DNA of 64,000 bases from NCBI GenBank assembly GCA_963555705.1, contig OY743187.1:12166133-12230132 (forward strand), in the 5' to 3' direction. This DNA comes from Ligustrum vulgare (lineage: Eukaryota; Streptophyta; Magnoliopsida; Lamiales; Oleaceae). Below the pieces are notes generated by a model. The model did no database searches and was not told the DNA's origin. It worked only from the letters and a program-made list of their open reading frames with translations. Both the position numbers and the translations under genes were made by a program. Each line of letters starts with the position of its first letter. Position 1 is the first letter of the stretch. This document shows, one piece after another, positions 1-11,736 of this stretch.

Positions 1-311
1 TAGATAGGTTTTAATTTAAGTCCTCAAATTTTTCAAACAATTCAAGTTGATCCTTAAGTACTTAATTTTGTAGCCCATGTCTTCATTTATACCAATTCGA
101 GTTCTTCAATTTTTGGAAGTTGCACTTTAATCCACACTTTGTTATTTTTGTACGGTTTCTATCCATATTCTTCTTTTTCCTCCAAACGCATTCAAATTTG
201 ATTTTTTCCTAAAACAAATAAAATCAACACATAATTAGCAATATCATATCATAAAATACTTACAATTATCTAAATTTAAAGCCAAGATAAGTACGAAAAA
301 CGTACTTATCA
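1..311 (-). mobile_element. 3' LTR of the Athila-like element (partial, cut by window start)
   Basis: The first 311 bases match 28052-28363 almost base for base. On the minus strand the LTR starts with TGATAAGTACG just after a purine tract, the normal arrangement at a 3' LTR. The rest of the LTR lies outside the window. A short hairpin (GATAAGTACG and its inverse) lies at the LTR start. Confidence 0.8.
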
Positions 312-326
312 AACCCCCCAAACTTA
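312..326 (-). other. Polypurine tract of the Athila-like element
   Basis: On the minus strand AAGTTTGGGGGGTT directly precedes the LTR start TGATAAG. This position and composition are those of the plus-strand DNA priming site of an LTR retrotransposon. A second run of the same style, TTTAAGTTTGGGGGG, lies near 1786-1800. Confidence 0.65.
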
Positions 327-844
327 AACTCTTGTTCGTCCTCGAATAAGATAGAATAAAACTAATGAATCAAAATAGCAAAGAACAAATAATTTTTATA
401 TGTCAACATGTATACTATATGCCTCAATAATTCAGATCAATTTGTACTTCAGCAAGAGTTATGAACAATAAAGCAAAATAATTCTAGTTATCACATGTCA
501 GATTTTCAAGTGTGTGTGTGAATAGCCAATGTCAAACTCCTACTCATGTAAAGGATATATTTAACACTGTGTAGCTTATTATGTAATATCAAGCCCGAAT
601 CCCATGTGGTCAACCCTATTTATCTAATGATTTTCCTTGCATCGCTCATGGATGATACAACTTATTGTTTTTCTCTCGAATACTAAGGTTCTTTATATTC
701 ATGTGGTTTCTAAACATCAAAATTTGCATTTTTCCACACCAGATGGTCAGAATTAGCTAAATCTGTCCAAACAATCAATGGTAAGCAGTTCCCTAATCCA
801 TACATTCAATATAAAAGTCTCAATCAACAAGCTTATACCAAACA

Positions 845-848
<4 letters not shown>

Positions 849-880
<32 letters not shown>
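849..880. repeat. (AT)n microsatellite
   Basis: An uninterrupted AT dinucleotide run of about 32 bases. Confidence 0.9.
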
Positions 881-883
<3 letters not shown>

Positions 884-960
884 TTGGACGACTTTTTCTT
901 TTTATATCCATGTCTTTTACCATCTTTGTGCAATACTTTTCTCATTTGCTTTCTATATGA

Positions 961-1233
961 CCCTTGTAGCGAGCTTTAGGTCGGTGGCTCTCAATCCAGA
1001 CGGCTTTAGGGCACCAGGTTTGAAAGACCTCTCGAACTTAATTAGTCGAGTCAAACAGTCAACATCAAAAAGTTAAAGATGTTTTATTGTTTTATGTGTA
1101 AGTCCACTCTCCGTACTTGCTTTCCAATTGACCCCTGTAGCGAGCTTTAGGTCGGTGGCTCCCAAGCCAGACGGCTTTAGAGCACCAGGTTTGAAAGACC
1201 CATCGGACTTAATTATTCGAGTCAAAAAGGCAT
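961..1233. repeat. Two direct copies of a ~100-bp unit
   Basis: The block starting at 961 (GTAGCGAGCTTTAGGTCGGT) recurs from 1133, a spacing of about 172 bases. Both copies run through AGACGGCTTTAG, GCACCAGGTTTGAAAGACC and a TCGAGTCAAA tail. They differ at a handful of positions. They sit in the 3' non-coding part of the Athila-like element. Confidence 0.8.
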
Positions 1234-2639
1234 TTGAAGAGTAGAATAAAACCTTCAGCATTTTCCTGTTTTTATGCTGGCAATGGTTTATGCCCGTTGA
1301 CCAAGAACTCTTCAACCAACGACACATTTCAGGAACTACAGACCCTTAAAAGCTCAAGCCTACCTTTACCACTTCTTTCCACCCCCAAACTGCTCTTGAG
1401 CAAGTTTTGTTTCTAAGTTTTAAAGGTTGGGATGTCTAATCATCTAAGTTTAGGGATTATCAAGTCATTCATAAGTTCAAATTACATAAATTTGTCCCAC
1501 ATGTATTAAACAAATCCCTACACAAGTAATAATCCAACAATGACTATGTGCGCGTGAAGATGAAATCTAGCAAGTAGTAACTAGTTCATAAAATTCATGT
1601 TTTCATGATGTTCAAAATTCAAACCAAAGCAAAATTCGATCCATACTATATCCTATGCAATACACATGTCAACAATTTTTTCAATTTTTTAATTTTTTTT
1701 TTTCAATTTTTTTTATTTTTTTATTTTTTTTGATGAATGCATATTGAATAAAAGCGAAAAATTTGGTAGAAAAATGGACTACCTCCCCCCAAACTTAAAA
1801 TATACATTGTCCTCAATGTATCAAATTATGTACATAAAAAGTATAACTGGGAGAGTGTAACGTCCTGAGTTTCGTGAAAATCCGGAACGCTACTTCGTCT
1901 CTCTTTAAAATATATATTTAACAATTATTGCGGAAATAAATGAATTTTAAGAAAATCCAAACATCACATTCATTTGAAAAATTTCAACGGAACTCACATT
2001 TAAATAAATTCACTTGAGAAACATTCCATAAAATTCCAAAACTCAAATAAATAAACAAGTTCCAAAATCTCAAATTTAAAAATAATTTAAAAATAAATGT
2101 TTGTCATCATTGCCCATCATTCGCCACCCGCTTCCGATCTCTGCAAATGTTGTTAAAAACGGAGTGAGCATTTCAAAAGAAATACTCAGTAGACTCATCG
2201 CTAATAATTAATTTACAAGATAATTGAACAATTAATTATGCAAATAATACAATGACATTCTCTGCTTAATCATAGGCATCACATAGTGAGTGCAAATGAA
2301 CATACTCTTCTCTTATGCGCTAACGCATATAAGTTATGACACGCATAACATAAATTTCTCTTCTGATCTCATAAGTGATCATCTTGTCTTATCTCATAAG
2401 AGATACTATTGTCTTATCTCATAAGAGATACTCTTATCTTATTCAATTAAACATATAATCACGTAAATCCACATAACACATGAAATTATAATATAAATCA
2501 ATTAGTGGGGGCGAGTTTACCTTAAACTTAACGAGTGTGGTTGAGCGGGAATGACTTAAATATTTCAAATCTCCGTACGCCTCATCTAGTCAATAAGTTA
2601 AATTATTCTTTTTGAAATTTATAGTTTAAAAATGATAAT

Positions 2640-3020
2640 TTACAATTTGGGGACTAAAATGAATACTTTTAAAAGTTGAGGGACTAAAATGAATAATTTG
2701 AAAGTTGAGGAACTAAAATGAATACTTTTGAAAATTGGGGGACTAAAATGGAACTTTTCAAAAGTTGGGTTGAAGCTAAAAACGAATGTTAAACTATATG
2801 GCTGAAATAATTAGATTTTTAAAAATGAAAGGACTGATTAAAACCATTTAAAAACTTGGGGCTTAAAATTCAAATGAATTAAATCTGCAGGGACTGAAAT
2901 AAAATGGTTCATAAATCTTGGGACTAAAATAATAACTTTTGAAACTTAAAGTAAGATTTAAAACATTTAAAGCTGTAGGGACTGAAATAAAAGAGTTTAA
3001 TACTTAGGGGACTAAAAGGT
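2640..3020. repeat. Diverged repeats of a GGGACTAAAATGAATA motif
   Basis: The motif recurs about ten times with variable spacing of roughly 25-60 bases (for example near 2651, 2682, 2715, 2748, 2891, 2930, 2979, 3008). It lies inside the solo LTR at 1856-4407. Confidence 0.6.
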
Positions 3021-3717
3021 AAATCTTAAAAATTAAAATATCATATCCTTTCCTATCTCTCTCCCTCACCATTCTCTCTCTCACTTTACGCAAATCAGAG
3101 AAAAATGAGAGACAGAGTCGACGGTTTACTCCTTGCTGATTTTCGTCCATTTCGCCGGCGATGGTACTGCTGAAATATGGCGGTAATGAGGAGGAAGAAG
3201 TGGTAGTAAAGAGGCGAAGCTTGGTGCGAGAAATTGAGGTAAAATGAGGCATGGAGGTCACAATTTCCGGCGATAATCCGGCGGAAAAAGTGATCTGCAG
3301 CTGAGGGAAGTAACTGGGTTAGTCCATTCTTGATTTATGGTTTGATTTGGGGTTGATTTTGATGTGGATTCGAGATTGGGCAGAGGAGGTGGTTGATTCG
3401 AAAATGGGTGGTGATTGTTGGTGGTGGATGCATTTTGTGGAGGTGCTGCAGGTGGTCGACTGGACAGGTTGTGGAAATGGTTGGCTGCAGGCTTGATGGA
3501 GGGCCGGTTGGGAGTGCTGGAGGTTGAGTACTGCAGGAGGTTGGTCGTGGTGGTTGTAGCCTGCGTGAGGTGGTGTCTGGCTTGCAGTGAATTTGGTGCT
3601 TGATTCTTGGTTGGTTGAAATTGGCAGTGAGGATGGTCGTGACATGGCTGAAATTCGGCGAACTGGTGGTGAAAGTGGCGGATGTTGACTGAGCTAGTTG
3701 TGTTGTTTGTGTATTGT

Positions 3718-3719
3718 GG

Positions 3720-3751
<32 letters not shown>
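3718..3751. repeat. (GAT)n microsatellite
   Basis: About eleven GAT/ATG trinucleotide repeats. They create long but meaningless poly-Met or poly-Ile frames on the two strands. Confidence 0.9.
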
Positions 3752-4717
3752 CTGGTGGAGTTGACTGGCTGTGATGGTGGTGTTGGGGCGGTTTTTTGGA
3801 AGCGGTTTGAATTGGAGGAACCTGAAGTAGCTTGGTTTTGCTGTATATGTATATGTTTATCCCTGCAGTCCAGCTCTTCTCTCACGTTCTCCATTTTCCA
3901 TCCTGTGAATCCATGTCTTTCTTTGTTCTCTTTCATCACTTTACAGCCTGCCTTTCATCAGTTTCATGCTTTTGTGTAAATATATATCCATCCATGCTCC
4001 ATGTTATCATCATGTGCTCTTTCACTTTTCTTGCTTTTCTTCTGTCTTCCGGTTGCGTTTATCTTTAATCTTTTATGTTATGCTAGTGTTGTCCGTGCGT
4101 TGCACGGAATGTGGTAATAATTGTGTATGTAATAACGTCGATGGATCGAAAGAAAATAAGTCTCCTAAAAAATATTACTTAGAATTTGAAATTAAAATGA
4201 TTTTGAAAATAATACTTTGAATAAATAATTAAAATAATATAATTTTAGAAATTTGGAATTTAATTAAAATCGAACAAACTCGATATTTCTCGACTTGGCT
4301 AGACGAACGCGTCGTGAAGTTAACGTAAAAATGGGTGAGATAGCAGCGACACGATTTTCTAAATTTTAAAATAATTATTAAATGCGTAAAAAATCTTGGT
4401 CGCTACAGAGAGGTTAAAGGACTTCCCTGGTCAGTCTGAATGTGATTGAGATATGCATTCCCAGAGTTCCTTGAGCATCTTCCTATTGCAGAATCAGTCC
4501 TATAAAGGCAGAAATGAAATTCAGGCATTAGAAGTGTTATTGGATGAAGACGTAAAAATAAATAATTCAAACTAATGCATATAAAGCTGAATAAAAGAAA
4601 AGAAAATTGGGTTGCCTCCCAACAAGCGCTTGTTTATAGTCATTAGTTTGACTTTGATATTTTTGCTACTCTTCATTTGGATTTTCAAGTGGTAGAGTTG
4701 TCTTCTCATTGGAGTAA

Positions 4718-5885
4718 TCACCCCCCCCCCCAATAAGCTTTCAACCTTTGGCCATTAATCTTGAACCATCTCAAATGATCTTGTGAAACAACCTCCAGTG
4801 TCCCATAAGGATAAACAGCCACAACTGTGTATGGACCTGACCATCTGGATTTCAACTTCCCTGGAAAGAGCTTGAGGCGAGAATTGAACATCAAAACTTG
4901 TTGACCAACCACAAACTCTTTTTCTTTGATATGCCTATCATGCCTTTTTTGTCTTTTCCTTATACAACTTGGCATTCTCATATGCCCCCAATCTAAATTC
5001 GTCAAGCTCATTTAGTTGTAGGATTCTCTTCTTTCCAGCTGACTTCATATCAAAATTCAGCAAATGTGTTGCCCAATATGCTTTATGCTCAAGCTCTACT
5101 GGTAAGTGACATGCTTTTCCAAAGACTGACCGATAAGGGGACATCCCAATTGGTGTCTTGAAGGATGTGCAATATGCCCATAATGCATCATCCAGCTTCA
5201 TTGACCAATCAATGCGTGATGTATTAACTGTTACCTCAAGAATTTTTTTCAGCTCTCTATTGGAAATTTCAACCTGTCCACTTGTTTGAGGTTGATAAGG
5301 TGTTGCAACTTGATGTTTGACCCCATATTTAGCTAACAATGCTGAGAATTGGCGGTTGCAAAAGTGTTTTCCTCCATCACTAATGATAGCTCGAGGTGTG
5401 CCATACCTTGAGAAAATATTCTTCTTTATGAATTGTGTCACAACTCATCCATCATTTGTTGGAAAAGCAACAGCCTCAACCCATTTAGATACATAACCTA
5501 CAGCCACCAAAATATACTGTTGACCATATGAAGATGGGAATGGTCCCATGAAGTCAATGCCCTAAACATCAAATAACTCAACTTCTAAAATATTGTTTAA
5601 AGGTATCTCATTCTTCCTTGAGATATTCCCTTGTCTTTGGCACTTATCACACTTTTTCACTAAGGCATAAGCATCCCTAAATAGTGTAGGCCAATAAAAA
5701 CCAGATTGTAAGACTTTAGCTGCTGTTTTGTTAGCTGCGAAGTGACCCCCGTATGGAGCAGAGTGACAGTGTTCTAGAATCTGTTCCTGTTCATCTTTTG
5801 GTACGCAACGACGTATGATTTGATTTGGGCCTCTTCTATAGAGGAATGGATCATCCCAAAAGTAATGCTTAAGATCACTGAAGAA
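4718..5885 (-). pseudogene. Integrase of the Athila-like element (broken)
   Basis: Integrase inserts the cDNA into the host chromosome. On the minus strand an N-terminal His-His-Cys-Cys region is readable near 5820-5640 (HCHSAPYGGHF then KKCDKCQ). The catalytic core follows ([11 protein letters not shown], then [10 protein letters not shown], then the region ending [10 protein letters not shown]), giving the DD35E layout. A C-terminal chromatin-binding type domain ([20 protein letters not shown]) ends near 4718 beside a poly-G run. The frame is open at 5441-4938 and at 5011-4718, but stops or frameshifts break it around 5560, near 5445 and near 4990. The two largest open pieces overlap in different frames. 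It cannot make a whole integrase. Confidence 0.8.
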
Positions 5886-6065
5886 TTTCTTCTTCTGTTA
5901 AGTTGAATACTCGGGGGGAATCATAGCACTAGCCAAATAATTTACATAATCAACATACCAAGGTGCTATCTCGATTTTCAGAAGAGTTTCATCTGGAAAT
6001 AGCTCATTGATTTCACCTAGAGGATCTTCTTCTTGCTGCACCATGCGAGATAAATGATCTGCTAC

Positions 6066-7685
6066 TGATAAGTGTATTTTATACACTTATTTCTATCCTA
6101 AAAGTAGGATTTTATTTGTTTGTTTAAGAATATTTGCTATTTATTTAGTTAATATTGTTCGTATTTCAGAAATAATCCAAAGTCAAGAAAACAAAGGAAA
6201 TGAAGCAAAAACAAGAAAATTGGATGAAAAAAGAACCAAAGTATGCAAATCAAGAATGGATGAAGTAGATCAAGAGCTAAATTGAAAAAAAAGTCAAAGA
6301 AAGCACCAAATTGAAAGAAATTGAAAGTTCAAGGACTGAAGTATACAAATCAAATGAAGAAGGACCAAATTGCAAATATTCAATAGTTGATTCGGATCAA
6401 GATAATATACTTGAGGACTTTTAGGAGTCAATTGGATACAATTAGAAGTCAAAAAGGAATGAAATATGGTAAGAATATTACCATAAATTCATTCCAATCA
6501 AACAAGATTTCTGGCAGATTTTTAGTCGGACTTTGAGAGCTAATTTCAGGGAAGTAAACATTCGAATTTGGAAAATCCTATTTCAGGATGAATTGTATAT
6601 CTTGAAGTTATCTTTCCAAAAAAATTTGAATCATCTCAATTGGATAAGTAAATAGACAGATATGATCAAAATACCAAACGCTGAGTAGTGATAAAAAGAT
6701 ATTCCGCGAAGGTAACTTTCCTTGTTCGATTGGAACTCTTTTGGAATTCAATTTGGACGTGAAACTCAGCATTCTTTCTCCCCAAGTAACCTAATTCTCA
6801 TGAAAATCTATAAATACATGGCTTGGGGCACGAAATTAGAGGTTCCCAATCTTCTCAATTCATGCTAAAACGTTGTCCAACTGCTGAGGGATCCATTGAA
6901 GGCCAAATTCAAGATTGAAGCACAAAGATCAAGAATATGAACGGGGTGACATCTTTTCATACTTCTTGTGATTTATTTTCAATCATGTATTTAGGCTAGG
7001 TTTTTAATTGTTGGAATTGTGACGATACTTTGTTTACCGGATTCCATGTTTTGATTTAGTATTTTAATTTAAGCTTTTTATGGGTTTGAGCAATTGATTT
7101 TGTATTTATTTTTATCTATAATTGTGGACGCATAATTATTTGATGTTTGTGATAATTTTCTATGTTCGAAAGAGTAGGAGATTATTGGACTTGAGTCAAT
7201 TGCCACAAGGTTCGATAGGGGATAGAAATATACCCTTATACTTTGTGTAATCCCAAAAAGTGTTCATAAATCGATAATGCTTTTCTATAGGTTTGGATTT
7301 GTCACAGAAATATAGTCAAATTCCTTAGAGAAAAAGGTTTTAATTCACCGTTCGAAAGAGGGTTTTAAAAACATAAGGAGCATGGATTTTCAATTTCCCA
7401 TAAATTGTCGTTAAATGTTTAATTCAAAATATGGATGATGGAACAAAGTGGAATCACAATTCTAACATGTTTATTTCATAAGTTTTTATAAATCAAATTT
7501 TCTCGCTTTCTTAGTTTAATCTTTAGTATAGTTTAAAATTCAAAATTCTCAAATTCAAACAATTTCTCGTTCCGGTTAAGGTAGTAATCTAAAATACGAT
7601 TTAAAACAATCTCTGTGGGATCGATACTTGGACTTAAAATCCACTTTATTACTTGCGTGACCCGTGCACTTGCGGAGCGTTATCA
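6066..7685 (+). mobile_element. Solo LTR of a Ty3/gypsy element, 1620 bp, inside pol
   Basis: The insert begins TGATAAGTG and ends GCGTTATCA, with inverted ends TGATAA/TTATCA. A perfect 5-bp target duplication GCTAC flanks it (6061-6065 and 7686-7690). It splits the Athila-like pol between the RNase H end and the linker to integrase (VADHLSRM resumes just left of it). Its plus-strand 3' end (GTGGGATCGATACTTGGACT, then CCGTGCACTTGCGG) resembles the 3' end of the host element's own LTR, so it belongs to a related family. No coding sequence or primer site lies inside. Confidence 0.8.
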
Positions 7686-7690
7686 GCTAC

Positions 7691-8870
7691 CAAGTTCTCA
7701 CAACCTTTTTTATCCCTGATTTCCAAATTGAATTCCTACAATAGAAGTATCCATCTGATAAGTCTTGGTTTTGCATCCTTCTTTTCAAACAGGTACTTCA
7801 GTGCTGAATAGTTAGTGTATACTATCACCTTTGATCCAATCAAATAAGATCTGAATTTATCAAAGGCAAACACCACGGCCAAAAGTTCTTTTTCTGTGGT
7901 GACATAATTTAACTGAGCTTCATCTAGAGTTTTGCTGGCATAATAAATCACATGTAGGATTTTGTTCTTTTGTTGTCCCAAAACTGCTCTAATTGCATAG
8001 TCACTAGCATCACACATTAGCTCGAATGGATAACACCAATCAGGTGAAGACAACACTGGAGCTGTGACCAATTTTTCTTTTAAAGTGTTAAATGCATCCA
8101 AACACTCCTTAGAAAAGTTAAAAGGGACATCCTTTTCCAACAGTGTGCAAAGATGTTTGGTTATTTTTGAAAAATCCTTGATGAAACGTCAATAGAAACC
8201 AGCGTGTCCCAAGAAACTTCTGATCCCTTTTAAGGTACTAGGTGGAGGTAACTTCTCTATCACTTGTATCTTGGCCTTATCCACCTCAATTCCTCTTGCT
8301 GAAATTAAGTGTCCTAAAACAATTCCTTTCTAAACCATAAAATGACATTTCTCTCAGTTGAGCACTAGGTTAGTCTCTTCGCACCTCTGCATCACTGTCT
8401 TTAAGTGACTTAAACATTCATTGAATGAAGACCCAAATACTGAGAAATCATCCATGAATACCTCAATGATCTTACCCACCATATCAGAGAAGATGGACGT
8501 CATACATCTCTAAGGACAAGTGAAAGTAGTTTTCTCCTGATCTTCTGGTGCTATGGGAATCTGATTATATCTCAAATATCCATCCAGGAAACAATAATGT
8601 GAATGCCCTGCAAGTCTTTCCAGCATTTGAAAAGAAGGGAAAAATGATCATTCCTAGTGGCATTATTGAGCTTGCGATAGTCAGTGGAAACTCACCAACC
8701 TGTTACTGTGCGTGTTGGAACGAGCTCATTATTTTCATTTGGGACCACTGTAATTCCTCCCTTTTTGGGAACTACATGCACAGGACTTACCCAATGGCTG
8801 TCAGATATAGGATAGATCATTCATGCATCCAGTAATTTCAACACTTCTGCTTTCACCACCTCCTTCAATC
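7691..8870 (-). pseudogene. Reverse transcriptase and RNase H of the Athila-like element (broken)
   Basis: These enzymes copy the element RNA to DNA and degrade the RNA strand. RNase H is readable on the minus strand from 8140 to 7736: it shows [53 protein letters not shown] and the segment ending [11 protein letters not shown] lies to the right: reading minus strand through 8480-8440 gives the FMDDFSVFG catalytic box in an Athila style, and the start of RT (VKAEVLKLLDA) ends the protease frame at 8821. The RT interval has in-frame stops, for example near 8330 and 8510. A solo LTR cuts the coding region at 7685. Confidence 0.8.
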
Positions 8871-10281
8871 TGCGTTGACGTTCAATTGATGGTTTGAACT
8901 CATTTTCCATTAGAATCTTGTGCATGCAAAGGGAAGGACTAATTCCTTTTATGTCAGAAATTGTCCATCCAGTTGCAGTTTTGTGATCTCGAAGAACTCT
9001 AAGCAATTGATCTTCTTCATTCTCGGAAAGAGAGTTAGATATGATAACTGGAAGTGTGTTCTTCTCTCCTAGGTATGCATATCGCAGATGAGGTGGAAGT
9101 TGTTTTAACTCAAGTGTTGGAGCCTTTTGAATAGATGGTAGAGATTTCTCAGAACCTTCACTTAGCTCCAACATGGGTTGTTTTATGCATGGAGGAATTG
9201 CTTCCAAATCTTGAATGCATTTTTCCACTTTTTCAGAGGGACATGGACGTTTTCCAGAGTACACCAAACAAGCCTCAAGAGGATCTTGATGTTGATCAAG
9301 CATGAACTTCTTTGCCACAACTTTGTCTACTACATCAATTTGATAGCATGATTCAGATTCATCTCCAAATTTGATTGCATTGAAGACATTGATTCTGAAA
9401 ATCAATTGTCCCTTCTGCACATCAATCAATGCTCTACCAGTGGCTAAAAATGGACGTCCCAAAATGAGGGGAACGTCTTTGTCTTCTTCCATGTCCAAGA
9501 TTACAAAATCTGCTGAAAAAATGAATTTGTCAACCTTTACCAAAATATCTTCCACTATCCCCCTAAGGTGTTTGATTGACCCGTCAGCTAGCTGTAGGGT
9601 GATAGTAGTGGCTTTTGCTTCCCCCAAACCAGGCTTCTTGAAAAGAGACAATAGCATCAAATTAATGCTTGCGCCTAAATCACAAAGTGCATCATCTACA
9701 AACTTGTTACCAATATTGCAGGGAATAATGAAACTCCCAGGGTCTTTCAATTTTGGTGGTAACTTGTGTAATAGTCTAACACTGCAATCCTCAATCAACA
9801 TAACCGTTTCATTCTCCTCCAGCCTTCTCTTGTTTGACAGTATGTCCTTCATAAACTTAGCATAGCTGGACATTTGTGCCAAGGCATCTGCAAATGGTAT
9901 GTTGATGTGCAATTTCTTGAACACCTCCAAAAATTTTGCAAATTTTTTATCAAGTTTATGTGTTTGCAACCTTTGTAGGAATGGAATAGGAGGTACATAT
10001 GCTTTTAAAGGAACAGTTGCTTTAACTTGTGGAGCTTCTGAAGCTTCTTCTTGATTTCCTTTTATTGAGTCTTCAGATTGGTCCACTTGTTCCTTTTCAA
10101 TATTAGGTACCTTCTCTGTAGAAATTGATGGTCTCTTAACAGTTATTTCAGGTAGTTGTATACCACTTCTAGTGGTAATAGCTTGTACCTGTACCTTCGG
10201 ATTTTTCTCTGTGTTGCTTGGTAGAGTTCCTTGATTTCTGCTTGTTAATGCCACAGCCATCTGTCCCATTTGATTTTCCAA
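8821..10281 (-). pseudogene. Protease and gag-pol linker of the Athila-like element (open 486-codon frame)
   Basis: This is the longest open piece of the element. Residues 1-130 are a charged linker rich in Gln, Pro and Glu. Around residues 195-215 the aspartic protease box appears as CDLGASINLM, with Leu in the place usually held by Ser or Thr after the first Asp-like position; the second box VPLILGRPFLATGRALIDV follows near residue 270. The last 40 residues (ERQRRLKEVVKAEVLKLLDA) are the start of RT, where a stop ends the frame. In a live element the frame would continue into RT. The protein would process gag-pol in the cytoplasmic virus-like particle. Confidence 0.75.
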
Positions 10282-10284
10282 ATT

Positions 10285-11489
10285 TTTTATAGCTGCCTAT
10301 TGGTTTTGAACAACTTGTTCAGTCTTTGCCATGTACTGTGCAAACATGTCTTCCAACGATGGTTTCTTTGGCTGCTGTAGTTGTTGATGTTGAAAACCTG
10401 GTGGTTTTGTTTTAAAATTTCCGTCATGGCCCTGACTTTGATTGTTAGACCAAGAGAAATTTGGATGATTCCTCCACCCTGGATTATAGGTATTGGAATA
10501 TGAGTTATTTTGATACTTCTGAAAATTCTGGGCATAACTGACATCCTCACATTGCATTCCACGTGTTGAGGCTAAAGGACAGCTAGCTGTAACATGATCT
10601 TCCCCGCATCCTTCGCAAACTGGTGTTGGTTTTTGCACCATGTGCACAAGTCGAGTTAAATTGTCCAGCTTTTTTGAAATCACTTCCATTTAGGCTGCCA
10701 ATTGTGTAACTGCATCGACATTGTGGACACCAGATACTTTTCTTGGAATTTCCCTTTCAGTAGGCCACATCGCCTGGTTCTCCGCAATTCTCTCATATAG
10801 TTCATGTGCTCGGTCAATATCTAATCTCATTACCGATACCCCGTCGAAGCATCAAGCATATTGTGGTTTTCAGGATGCAATCCTAAATAAAAGATGTAAA
10901 CCTGAGCGTTTTTTGGTATGTCCAAATTTGGACACTTTCTAAAATAGTCCTTGAATCTTGTCCATGCCTCAGGGTAACTCTCAAGGTCTCGTTGTTTGAA
11001 AGTGTGAACTTCATTTCTGATTTGGAGAACTCGAGATGGAGGGAAAAATTTCATGGTGAATTTTTTCACCATATCATTCCAAGATACAATGCTTCCTGGA
11101 GCTAATGAGCATAGCCATTCCCTAGCATTATCTTTTAAAGTATGGGGAAACTAACGCATTCGAAAAGCGTCTGCTGACATCCCTTCGTGACTAATTATAT
11201 CGCATAGCATTAAAAAGGCTTGAATGTGCTCATGCGGATTTTCAGTCGCCTTACCAAAGAACTTGATGTCTTGATGATTTTGAAATAGGTTTATGACATC
11301 AGGTCTAAGGTGGTAATTTTCCTGCCCGAATGGTGAATAAACAATTGTTTGTTGTACGGGGACAGGCGCGAGATTTACATAATCCCCAACCAGAGCTTGA
11401 GCATTATCGAGAACTGCTCCTGGTTGAATTTGCACTTCTTGCTCATGAGGAGCAAGTGCCAATTGATTTTGATTTTGATTATTTGCCAT
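10285..11489 (-). pseudogene. Gag of the Athila-like element (broken in several places)
   Basis: Gag forms the particle that packages element RNA. The N-terminus starts MANNQNQNQL at 11489 and runs to a stop at 11151. The central Retrotrans_gag type domain is readable at 11072-10830 (REWLCSLAPGSI just before it, then TRFKDYFRKCPNLDIPKNAQ and FYLGLHPENHNMLD). A zinc-knuckle-like CEGCGEDHVTASCP lies in the 10689-10297 frame. Stops at 11151, near 10830 and near 10690 break the chain. The C-terminal frame overlaps a second frame at 10562-10287, which is a shadow. Confidence 0.75.
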
Positions 11490-11717
11490 ATCCCTGTTTT
11501 ATCTTTGTTCTCTTCTACGTTGTCTAAATATTCTTTCTATTTCAGGATCTATTGGTAATAGTTCAGGCTAATTAAAACCTAGCATATAATACTCAATGAT
11601 TAATATGAAGAGAAAAACAAAGAATTATAAAATAACCAAATTGAAATAAAAATAAAAACTAAAAATTTAAAATTTAATTGAATTAAAGGTAAACTGATAA
11701 TTTTACTAAATCCGTTA

Positions 11718-11736
11718 TTCCCCGGCAACGGCGCTA
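11718..11736 (-). other. Primer binding site, tRNA-Asp type
   Basis: The plus strand reads TCCCCGGCAACGGCGCTA, which is the 3' end of plant tRNA-Asp (with CCA changed to CTA). On the minus strand it lies directly after the 5' LTR, the normal place for the minus-strand primer. tRNA-Asp priming is known for Athila-type elements. Confidence 0.75.

Larger units (their letters stand above)
327..1850. other. Non-coding 3' internal region of the Athila-like element
   Basis: This stretch lies between the polypurine tract and a solo LTR. Athila elements often carry an env-like ORF here, but no long frame is present on either strand. It contains an AT microsatellite, a direct duplication of about 100 bases, and a T-rich low-complexity run at 1675-1735. 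Confidence 0.5.
1856..4407 (-). mobile_element. Solo LTR of a Ty3/gypsy element (Tekay/Del-like), 2552 bp
   Basis: The insertion starts TGTAACG and ends CGCTACA, an imperfect terminal inverted repeat with TG...CA ends. It is flanked by a perfect 5-bp target duplication, GAGAG (1851-1855 and 4408-4412). There is no internal retrotransposon coding sequence, so it is a solo LTR left by LTR-LTR recombination. On the minus strand it begins TGTAGCGACC, a style common in long Tekay/Del LTRs, so I read its orientation as minus. It contains diverged repeats built on GGGACTAAAATGAATA (about 2640-3020) and a GAT microsatellite near 3720. Short ORFs across it (for example 3319-3645 and 3694-3979) are low-complexity and not genes. 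Confidence 0.75.

Noticed and set aside
3319..3979. Frames of 80-110 codons on both strands near the GAT microsatellite
   Set aside because: They lie inside a solo LTR, overlap each other on opposite strands and reflect biased GT/CA composition and the trinucleotide repeat.
9371..9865. 164-codon plus-strand frame
   Set aside because: It is the antisense shadow of the Athila-like protease frame.
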